The notes under the pieces: model-generated
What the model was told of the DNA's origin: nothing
The model's database searches: none
Seen by the model: only the letters and a program-made list of their open reading frames with translations
Part shown: positions 5,428 through 10,508 of the stretch, in pieces
How positions within the stretch are numbered: position 1 is the stretch's first letter
Layout of the letters: each line of letters begins with the position of its first letter
Position numbers and translations under genes: made by a program
NCBI GenBank assembly: GCA_946886425.1
Contig: CAMPIP010000063.1
Span: 1-11,503 of the forward strand
Origin: an uncultured Actinomycetes bacterium
GTDB taxonomy: Bacteria > Actinomycetota > Thermoleophilia > Solirubrobacterales > 70-9
Reading direction: 5' to 3'
DNA length: 11,503 bases

Positions 5428-6252
5428 ATGGCCGAGCGAGTCCTGATCACCGGCGCCGCCAGCGGCATCGGCGCCGCCACCGCCGCGGAGCTGCGCGGGC
5501 GCGGGGCCGAGGTCGTCGGCCTCGATCTCAACGCCGGTGGTGACGTCGCCGCCTGCGACGTCACCGACCAGGCCTCGGTCGCCGCCTGCGACGTCACCGA
5601 CCAGGCCTCGGTCGACGCCGCGGTCGCCGCCGCGGTGGAGAAGCTCGGCGGCCTCGACGCGCTCGTCAACTGCGCCGGGATCGGCATCCCCCAGAGCGCC
5701 GCCCAGCGTCCCGACGCCGACGCGGCCCGGGTCCTCGACGTCAACCTGCTCGGCACCTGGCGGGTCACCGCCGCGGCGCTGCCGGCCCTGCGCGAGTCGC
5801 GCGGCCGCGTCGTCAACATCTCCTCCGGGCTCGCCTACCTGGCGGTCCCCTTCGCCTCCGCCTACGGCGCCAGCAAGCGCGGCGTCGTCGGCTACTCCGA
5901 CCAGCTGCGCTCCGAGGTCGGCGACGAGGTGACGGTGACGACGGTCTACCCCGGCTACGTCCGCACCCCGATCCACGACGCCGGCAAGGCGCTCGGCGTG
6001 CAGCTCGAGGGCATGGTGCCGCCGGAGCCGGTCGGGGCCGTGGTGGCGACGATCGTCCGCGCCCTCTACGGCAAGCCGGCTCGCGACCTGGCGACCACCC
6101 GGCGCGGCACGGTCAGCTACGCGGCGCTGCGGCTGCTGCCCAAGTCCGTGGTCGAGAAGGCGATCCGGCGCCAGGTCGAGAAGGCCGCCCGCCGCGGCCG
6201 CTTCGGCGAGAGCCCGATGACCGCCGACCTGCTGGGGCGGGTGGGCCGGTGA
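5428..6252 (+). CDS. Short-chain dehydrogenase/reductase (SDR), with internal duplication
   Basis: A 274-aa classical SDR, an NAD(P)-dependent oxidoreductase of alcohols and ketones. It has the dinucleotide-binding TGAASGIG (8-15), Asp33 at the end of the second strand (usually NAD preference), NCAG (81-84), Asn106, Ser133 and the catalytic YGASK (Tyr146, Lys150). The C-terminal extension rich in Arg/Lys (after about 235) is common in actinobacterial SDRs linked to monooxygenases. Residues 40-50 and 51-61 are identical copies of an 11-residue segment (see the repeat entry), placed just after the cofactor-binding Asp. ATG 5428 was chosen from the leaderless promoter; TTG 5419 is the only nearby alternative. 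Its TGA overlaps the monooxygenase GTG by 4 bp, so translation is probably coupled. A likely role is making the ketone used by the next enzyme; the substrate is unknown. Confidence 0.88.
   Translation: MAERVLITGAASGIGAATAAELRGRGAEVVGLDLNAGGDVAACDVTDQASVAACDVTDQASVDAAVAAAVEKLGGLDALVNCAGIGIPQSAAQRPDADAARVLDVNLLGTWRVTAAALPALRESRGRVVNISSGLAYLAVPFASAYGASKRGVVGYSDQLRSEVGDEVTVTTVYPGYVRTPIHDAGKALGVQLEGMVPPEPVGAVVATIVRALYGKPARDLATTRRGTVSYAALRLLPKSVVEKAIRRQVEKAARRGRFGESPMTADLLGRVGR
5545..5610 (+). repeat. Perfect 33-bp tandem duplication inside the SDR gene
   Basis: Bases 5545-5577 and 5578-5610 are identical, encoding VAACDVTDQAS twice in frame. Typical SDRs have only one DVTD segment between the second and third cofactor-binding elements, so this adds 11 residues to the Rossmann core. 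The absence of even silent differences points to a recent event or an assembly artefact. Confidence 0.95.
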
Positions 6253-7760
6253 GCGCCGCGACCGAGAAGGGGCTCGAGCACGTCGACGTGCTGATCGTCG
6301 GCGCCGGGCTCTCCGGCGTCGGTGCCGCCTGCGTCCTGCGGAAGCAGATGCCCGGCAAGAGCTTCGCGATCCTCGAGGCGCGCGACGCGATCGGCGGCAC
6401 CTGGGACCTCTTCCGCTACCCCGGCATCCGCTCCGATTCCGACATGTTCACGCTCGGCTACTCCTTCCGGCCCTGGGAGGACAGCAAGGCGATCGCCGAT
6501 GGCCCCTCGATCCTCCGCTACGTCCGCGAGACCGCCCGCGAGTACGGGGTCGAGGAGCGAGTCCGCTTCGGCCACAGGGTGGTGAGCGCCGACTGGTCGA
6601 GCGAGCAGGCGCGCTGGACCGTGACCGCCGAGCGCACCGACACCGGCGAGCAGGTCCAGCTCACCGCCGGCTTCCTCTACGGCTGCACCGGCTACTACCG
6701 CTACGACCAGGGCTACACCCCGGAGTTCCCCGGCATCGATGGCTTCGGCGGCCAGGTGATCCACCCCCAGCATTGGCCCGAGGGGCTCGACTACGCCGGC
6801 AAGCGGGTGGTCGTGATCGGCAGCGGCGCCACCGCCGTCACCCTCGTCCCCTCGATGGCCGAGAAGGCCGCCAAGGTGACGATGCTGCAGCGCTCGCCGA
6901 CCTACATCGCCACCCTGCCGGCCACCGACCGGCTCGCCACCGGGCTGCGGCGCTTCCTCCCCGAGCGAGCCGTCTACGCGATCGTGCGCTGGAAGAACGT
7001 CGGCCGGATGATGCTCAGCTACCAGCTCTCCCGCCGCGCCCCGAAGCTGATGCGGCGGGTGCTGCGCAAGGGCGTGGAGATGCAGACGCCCGACGGCTAC
7101 GACGTCGGCACCCACTTCGAACCGCGCTACGACCCCTGGGACGAGCGCCTCTGTCTGGTCCCCGACGGCGACCTCTTCCGGTCCCTGCGCCAGGGCAAGG
7201 CGGAGATCGTCACCGACCGGATCGAGACCTTCACCGAGACCGGCATCCGCCTCCACTCCGGCCGCGAGCTCGAGGCCGACATCGTCGTCACCGCCACGGG
7301 GCTCAACCTGCTGCTGATCGGCGGGATCGAGCCGAGCATCAACGGCGAGGCCGTCGACATGTCCCAGGCGGTCGGCTACAAGGGGATGATGTTCGGCGGG
7401 ATCCCGAACATGGCGATCGCGCTCGGCTACACCAACGCCTCCTGGACGCTGAAGTGCGACCTCGTCGCCGAGTACGTCTGCCGCCTGCTCGCTCATATGG
7501 ACGCGAACGGCTATCGCGTCGCCACCCCGCGGGCCCCCGACCCCTCGCAGCCGACCGATCCCTTCATCGACCTCAGGTCCGGCTACGTGATGCGCTCGAT
7601 CGACCAGCTGCCCAAACAGGGCGCCACCCATCCCTGGCGCCTGCACCAGAACTACCCGAAGGACATCCGCCTGCTCAAGCGCGGCCCGGTCGACGACCAG
7701 ATGGACTTCGCGCGCGCCCCGGTCCCCGCCCCCGCCGAGGAGCCGGTCGCCGCCGCGTAG
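6249..7760 (+). CDS. ethA: EthA-type FAD-dependent Baeyer-Villiger monooxygenase
   Basis: A 503-aa flavoprotein monooxygenase that uses FAD, NADPH and O2 to insert oxygen next to a ketone carbonyl; the mycobacterial relative EthA also S-oxidises thioamides such as ethionamide. Motifs in order are the FAD Rossmann GAGLSG (18-23), GGTWDLFRYPGIRSDSDM (49-66), the Baeyer-Villiger fingerprint FGGQVIHPQHW (166-176), the NADPH Rossmann GSGATA (191-196) and ATG (349-351). Blocks such as VTMLQRSPTYI, LCLVPDGDLFR, GYTNASWTLK and PKQGATHPWRLHQNYPKDIRL match EthA closely as I remember it. Length is close to the 489 aa of EthA. GTG 6249 overlaps the SDR stop. The gene is thus controlled from the EthR-operator promoter upstream of the SDR, and a stem-loop follows 12 bp after the stop. 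Confidence 0.9.
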   Translation: MSAATEKGLEHVDVLIVGAGLSGVGAACVLRKQMPGKSFAILEARDAIGGTWDLFRYPGIRSDSDMFTLGYSFRPWEDSKAIADGPSILRYVRETAREYGVEERVRFGHRVVSADWSSEQARWTVTAERTDTGEQVQLTAGFLYGCTGYYRYDQGYTPEFPGIDGFGGQVIHPQHWPEGLDYAGKRVVVIGSGATAVTLVPSMAEKAAKVTMLQRSPTYIATLPATDRLATGLRRFLPERAVYAIVRWKNVGRMMLSYQLSRRAPKLMRRVLRKGVEMQTPDGYDVGTHFEPRYDPWDERLCLVPDGDLFRSLRQGKAEIVTDRIETFTETGIRLHSGRELEADIVVTATGLNLLLIGGIEPSINGEAVDMSQAVGYKGMMFGGIPNMAIALGYTNASWTLKCDLVAEYVCRLLAHMDANGYRVATPRAPDPSQPTDPFIDLRSGYVMRSIDQLPKQGATHPWRLHQNYPKDIRLLKRGPVDDQMDFARAPVPAPAEEPVAAA

Positions 7761-7771
7761 CCCCCCTGGCC

Positions 7772-7797
7772 CGCGTCGCTTTCGTCGTCGCGACGCG
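7772..7797 (+). terminator. Stem-loop terminator candidate after ethA
   Basis: A perfect 8-bp inverted repeat (CGCGTCGC at 7772-7779 with GCGACGCG at 7790-7797) encloses a 10-base loop, starting 12 bases after the ethA stop. There is no U tract, but U-poor hairpins are common at gene ends in GC-rich actinobacteria. The rest of the gap to 7930 shows nothing clear. Confidence 0.45.
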
Positions 7798-7930
7798 TCT
7801 GCCGCTACCGGTCCATTACACGGGTCAGGGCGGACGCACGATCTACAGCGCGGTCGATGCGAAGCCGAAGCGGACGGTCGAGCTGCGGTGGCTGGTCGAC
7901 CCGTTGAGCGGGCGGCCACAATGCGGTGAC

Positions 7931-8587
7931 GTGAGAGCGCTCGCGACCCTCGTCCTCGTGCTGGCGGCATTCGCCGCCGCCGCCCCGGCCGGCAGCGCCG
8001 ATCGCGTGGCGCGCTTCGAGGGGCGGGTCGCGCCGATCGACCGGGCGCTGCGGGCGCGGATGACCGGGGTTTCCTGGCATCCCGGTTGCCCGGTCGGGTT
8101 CGCGCGCCTGCGGCTGCTGACGGTCAGCCACTGGGGGTTCGACGGCAAGGTGCGGCGGGGGCGGCTGGTCGTTCACCGCGACGCCGCGCGGCCGATCCTC
8201 GGCGCGGTGCGAAAGCTGTTCGAGCTGCGTTACCCGATCAGGCGCATGCGGCTCGTCGACGCCTACGGCGGCGACGACCACCGCAGCATGGACGCCGACA
8301 ACACCTCGGCCTTCAACTGCCGGCCCGTCGCCGGCACCAGCCGCTGGTCCGAACACGCCTACGGCCTGGCGCTCGACCTCAACCCGCGCGAGAACCCCTA
8401 CGTCACCGCCTCCGGCTACGTCTCGCCGCCCGCCGGCGCCCTCTTCGCCGACCGCGACCAGCGCGCCAAGGGGCTGATCCACCGTGGCGGCCCGGTCGTC
8501 GCCGCCTTCGCGGCCGCGGGCTGGGAGTGGGGCGGCAACTGGCCCTGGCCGCGGGACTACCAGCACTTCTCGGCCGGCGGGCACTGA
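7931..8587 (+). CDS. Secreted M15-family zinc peptidase (VanY/endolysin-like)
   Basis: A 218-aa exported metallopeptidase. Residues 1-23 form a signal peptide (Arg, then a Leu/Ala-rich core) with a likely cut after AGSA. The M15 zinc site is complete: His142 and Asp149 in SRWSEHAYGLALDLNP and His212 in DYQHFSAGGH, with Glu199 in GWEWGGNW as the probable catalytic base. Arg131 and the SAFNCR segment fit the substrate-binding region of the M15_4 group. Cys53 and Cys130 could form a disulfide outside the cell. The family cleaves D-Ala-containing peptides of peptidoglycan. GTG 7931 was chosen because the signal peptide begins there; the frame is open far upstream through ethA, but that is a shadow. 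CACAAT (7917-7922) ends 8 bases before the GTG, a possible leaderless -10 without a clear -35. No terminator with a U tract follows. Confidence 0.85.
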   Translation: MRALATLVLVLAAFAAAAPAGSADRVARFEGRVAPIDRALRARMTGVSWHPGCPVGFARLRLLTVSHWGFDGKVRRGRLVVHRDAARPILGAVRKLFELRYPIRRMRLVDAYGGDDHRSMDADNTSAFNCRPVAGTSRWSEHAYGLALDLNPRENPYVTASGYVSPPAGALFADRDQRAKGLIHRGGPVVAAFAAAGWEWGGNWPWPRDYQHFSAGGH

Positions 8588-8597
8588 GCGTCTCCGA

Positions 8598-8638
8598 GGG
8601 ATCCTTGCGATCCCAAATCAGAATTTAGATTTGCAAGG
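8598..8638 (+). other. Two mutually exclusive inverted repeats after the M15 gene
   Basis: GGGATC (8598-8603) can pair with GATCCC (8609-8614) around a 5-base loop. Alternatively CCTTGC (8603-8608) and AAATC (8615-8619) can pair with GATTT (8628-8632) and GCAAGG (8633-8638), bulging out GATCCC. The two folds share bases and cannot coexist. The segment is AT-rich for this genome. It may act as a terminator of the peptidase gene or as a switch-like leader; neither is proven. Confidence 0.4.
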
Positions 8639-8689
8639 GAGTGAACCGCCACTCATAAGGAGCCTCGCGCCCGCTCCGGCCAGCAACGT

Positions 8690-8714
8690 GTTCCAAAGCT
8701 CCTCATCCGGGTAC
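8690..8714 (+). promoter_or_regulatory. Sigma-B/SigF-like promoter before the small membrane protein
   Basis: GTTCCA (8690-8695) and GGGTAC (8709-8714) lie 13 bp apart. Against the general-stress sigma consensus GTTTAA / GGGTAT with a 12-14 bp spacer, they match 4 of 6 and 5 of 6 bases. Transcription would begin near 8721, leaving about 33 bases of leader carrying a strong ribosome site before ATG 8754. Confidence 0.4.
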
Positions 8715-8753
8715 CTGTGGCGCGGCAGGCAACGGGAAGCAGAAGGAGGAGCA

Positions 8754-8921
8754 ATGGACACCAGAGCAGACAGAGGTTCCGGGATCGGCATCTCGCTCGG
8801 CGGCATCATCGTCATCGTCGGCATCGTGCTGATGTTCGTCTGGAGCTTCTGGGCCGGCTTGATCATCGCCCTGATCGGACTGATCGCCTTCGGCGGCTTC
8901 GCGCGCGGGAAGTGGTACTGA
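8754..8921 (+). CDS. Small two-helix membrane protein (55 aa)
   Basis: A 55-aa protein with a charged N-terminus (MDTRADRGSG), two hydrophobic helices (about 12-30 and 33-48, separated by a WSFW turn) and a basic end (FARGKWY), so an inner-membrane hairpin is likely. The ribosome site AAGGAGGAG, 3 bases before the ATG, is the strongest in the window and decides the start, although the frame is open further upstream. It has a sigma-B-like promoter, suggesting stress or growth-phase expression. It resembles the small hydrophobic proteins many bacteria make under stress, but no specific family is recognised. Just downstream (8926-8939) is a C/G-rich run with overlapping CCCGGG palindromes that could end transcription. 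Confidence 0.78.
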   Translation: MDTRADRGSGIGISLGGIIVIVGIVLMFVWSFWAGLIIALIGLIAFGGFARGKWY

Positions 8922-8937
8922 GCGCCCCCGGGACCCG

Positions 8938-8961
8938 GGCGATACCTGTTAAGGTATCGCC
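8938..8961 (+). promoter_or_regulatory. Perfect inverted repeat with embedded extended -10 (operator of the XRE/NTase pair)
   Basis: GGCGATACCT (8938-8947) and AGGTATCGCC (8952-8961) are perfect 10-bp inverted arms around GTTA. The repeat holds TG-T-TAAGGT (8947-8955), an extended -10 of the TGNTANNNT form, and ends 3 bases before the XRE ATG (8965), so the mRNA is probably leaderless or nearly so. No -35 is evident. A dimeric XRE protein bound here would cover the promoter, the classic layout of toxin-antitoxin autoregulation. Confidence 0.7.
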
Positions 8962-8964
8962 GAG

Positions 8965-9282
8965 ATGGAGGACCTCGGCGCTCTCGTACGTGAGTTGAGG
9001 CTGGACGCCGGCCTATCCCAGCGCGCCTTGGCGCATCGGGCCGGCACCTCCCAGCCCGCCATCGCCCGCTACGAGGGTGGTCTCGCGGCTCCCTCGTGGG
9101 CGACGCTGCAGCGGTTGGCGGCGGCCTGCGGGCGCCAGCTCCGGGTCAGCGTCGAGGGGGTGCCCGACCCCGACGACCTCGAGCTGGTCGAGCGGCAGCT
9201 CGAGCTGACTCCACTGGAGCGTCTGCGGGCTCTGCCTCGCTACCTCCGGCTGCGCGCCCTCGCCGAGGGCGGCGGGCGGTGA
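8965..9282 (+). CDS. XRE-family helix-turn-helix regulator, probable antitoxin
   Basis: A 105-aa protein with a Cro/CI-type HTH at residues 6-58: LVRELRLDAGLSQRALAHRAG, then the recognition helix TSQPAIARYEGG (28-39), then PSWATLQRLAAACG. The acidic linker VPDPDDLELVERQLELTP and a basic C-terminal helix (ERLRALPRYLRLRALA) could bind a partner. The start is ATG 8965, directly after the inverted repeat. Its TGA overlaps the GTG of the nucleotidyltransferase gene by 4 bp, so the pair is translationally coupled. This order, DNA-binding protein first and nucleotidyltransferase second, fits a type II or IV toxin-antitoxin operon of the AbiE/MNT kind. The HTH is of XRE type rather than the winged AbiEi domain. 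Confidence 0.83.
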   Translation: MEDLGALVRELRLDAGLSQRALAHRAGTSQPAIARYEGGLAAPSWATLQRLAAACGRQLRVSVEGVPDPDDLELVERQLELTPLERLRALPRYLRLRALAEGGGR

Positions 9283-9770
9283 CCGAGCTCGACCCCGAGC
9301 GCCTGCTGCGCGCCCTCGTCGAGCACGACGTCGCGTTCTGTGTGATCGGCGCCCTCGCCGCCTGGCTGCAGGGCAGCCCCGCGGCGACGCTCGACCTCGA
9401 CGTGATGCCGCGGCGGGACCTCGAGAACGCCGATCGGCTCGCCGCCGCTCTCAACTCGGTCGGGGTGAGGAGCCAAGGCAGCGACGGCGCGCCGCTGGAG
9501 CTCGACGGCGGGGACTTCGTCGGCTGGGAGACGCAGCGCTTCGAAACCGAGGCCGGGCCGGTCGACGTGGTCCCGCGCGCCGCCGGGATCGGCGGCTTCG
9601 AGGAGGTCGCGACGATCGAGCTGCCGCTTGGCGACCTCGCCGTCCGGGTGCTGACGATCGACGAGGTGATCGCGTCGAAGGAGAAGCTGGGGAGGCCGAA
9701 GGACGCCGCGGCGCTTCCCGCCCTCTACGCGACCCGCGAGGCCTTGCGCCGCCGCCGCGAAGAGCCCTAG
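9279..9770 (+). CDS. Nucleotidyltransferase (AbiEii/MNT-like), probable toxin
   Basis: A 163-aa pol-beta-type nucleotidyltransferase. The metal-binding acids are Asp39 and Asp41 in TLDLDVMPR and Asp96 in GPVDVVPR. The glycine motif reads IGALAAWLQGSP (23-34), where many relatives have GG. The C-terminal VLTIDEVIASKEKLGRPKDAAALPAL (124-149) is typical of small NTases paired with HTH proteins. Toxic members transfer nucleotides onto RNA, often tRNA; others may use proteins. The substrate here is unknown. GTG 9279 was chosen because it gives the 4-bp overlap with the XRE gene and starts just before conserved residues. The enoyl-CoA hydratase gene begins 15 bp after the stop but seems to have its own promoter. 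A housekeeping role rather than toxicity cannot be excluded. Confidence 0.78.
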   Translation: MTELDPERLLRALVEHDVAFCVIGALAAWLQGSPAATLDLDVMPRRDLENADRLAAALNSVGVRSQGSDGAPLELDGGDFVGWETQRFETEAGPVDVVPRAAGIGGFEEVATIELPLGDLAVRVLTIDEVIASKEKLGRPKDAAALPALYATREALRRRREEP

Positions 9771-9773
9771 AGT
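9744..9773 (+). promoter_or_regulatory. Candidate promoter of the enoyl-CoA hydratase/isomerase gene
   Basis: TTGCGC (9744-9749) and TAGAGT (9768-9773) are 18 bp apart; the first three bases of TAGAGT are the TAG stop of the nucleotidyltransferase gene. The hexamer fits TANNNT and ends 12 bases before ATG 9786, giving a leader of about 5 bases. No Shine-Dalgarno sequence is present, in line with nearly leaderless translation. Confidence 0.4.
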
Positions 9774-9785
9774 CGCGCGACGACG

Positions 9786-10469
9786 ATGGCCGAGCTGGCG
9801 AAAGCACCGACCGTGAGCCAGGAGGGCGACCTGTTCGTCCTCGACCTCGGCGACGGCGAGAACCGTCTCAACGCGGACTGGATGGACGCGGTCGAGTCGG
9901 CGATCGGGGCCGCCGAAGCCGCCGCGCCGCCGCGGGCGCTGGTCACCGTCGCCTCTGGCAAGTTCTGGTCGAACGGGCTCGACCTCGAGTGGATGGCCGC
10001 CAACCCCGAGGCGGTCGAGGGGTTCGTGGACCGCGTGCACGGGATCTTCGCCCGCTTCCTTGCCGCCGGCGTGCCGACCGTGGCCGCCGTCCAGGGGCAC
10101 GCCTTCGCGGCCGGGGCGATGTTCGCGCTCGCCCACGACCAGATCGTGATGCGCGAGGACCGCGGCTTCTTTTGCGTGCCCGAGGTCGACATCCGCCTCC
10201 CCTTCACCCTGGGGATGACGGCCCTGCTACGGGCCCGGCTGGCGCCCGCGATAGCCCATGAGGCGATGACCACCGCCCGCCGCTACGGCGGCGCCGAGGC
10301 GGCGGCTGCGCAGATCGTCGCCGAGGCGGTCGGCGAGGAGCGGCTCGGCGAGGCCGCCCGGGAACGCGCCCAGGCCCGCGCCGCCACCGACCCGGCGACG
10401 CTCGCCGCGATCAAGGAGCGCCTCTACGCCGAGGCGCTGGCGGTGCTGCGCGGTCCCCAGCAGGGTTGA
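9786..10469 (+). CDS. Enoyl-CoA hydratase/isomerase family protein
   Basis: A 227-aa crotonase-fold protein, somewhat short for the family (usually about 250-280). The oxyanion-hole segments are present as KFWSNGLDLEWM (59-70) and GHAFAAGAMFALAHD (104-118). A single acidic catalytic candidate, Glu133 in CVPEVDIRLPF, fits delta3,delta2-enoyl-CoA isomerases of the plant peroxisomal ECI type rather than a hydratase with two glutamates. The likely role is shifting double bonds during beta-oxidation of unsaturated fatty acids. ATG 9786 follows a TAGAGT -10 candidate. There is no fatty-acid operon around it, so it is probably a single gene placed downstream of the toxin-antitoxin pair by chance. 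Confidence 0.8.
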   Translation: MAELAKAPTVSQEGDLFVLDLGDGENRLNADWMDAVESAIGAAEAAAPPRALVTVASGKFWSNGLDLEWMAANPEAVEGFVDRVHGIFARFLAAGVPTVAAVQGHAFAAGAMFALAHDQIVMREDRGFFCVPEVDIRLPFTLGMTALLRARLAPAIAHEAMTTARRYGGAEAAAAQIVAEAVGEERLGEAARERAQARAATDPATLAAIKERLYAEALAVLRGPQQG

Positions 10470-10508
10470 GCTGTCGGTCTCGTCCGAGCGGGCGGCGAGG
10501 ATTGCGCG

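Noticed and set aside
4450..5976. Minus-strand open frame (508 codons) spanning the ethR/SDR promoter region
   Set aside because: It crosses ethR in another frame, the operator and the SDR; composition is Arg/Ala/Gly-rich with no motifs.
6773..7930. Upstream extension of the M15 peptidase frame through ethA
   Set aside because: The extension is Arg/Pro-rich out-of-frame ethA sequence; the signal peptide begins at GTG 7931.
6117..7970. Long minus-strand open frame (617 codons) opposite ethA
   Set aside because: It runs antisense to a clearly conserved monooxygenase and shows low-complexity Gly/Ala/Asp/Val composition; a GC-rich shadow frame.
8641..8658. Possible five-residue leader peptide (GTG to TAA) after the competing hairpins
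   Set aside because: Too short, no spacer between the purine run and GTG, and no codon bias suggesting attenuation.
8484..8753. Upstream extension of the small membrane protein frame
   Set aside because: It overlaps the end of the peptidase gene; the strong AAGGAGGAG site points to ATG 8754.
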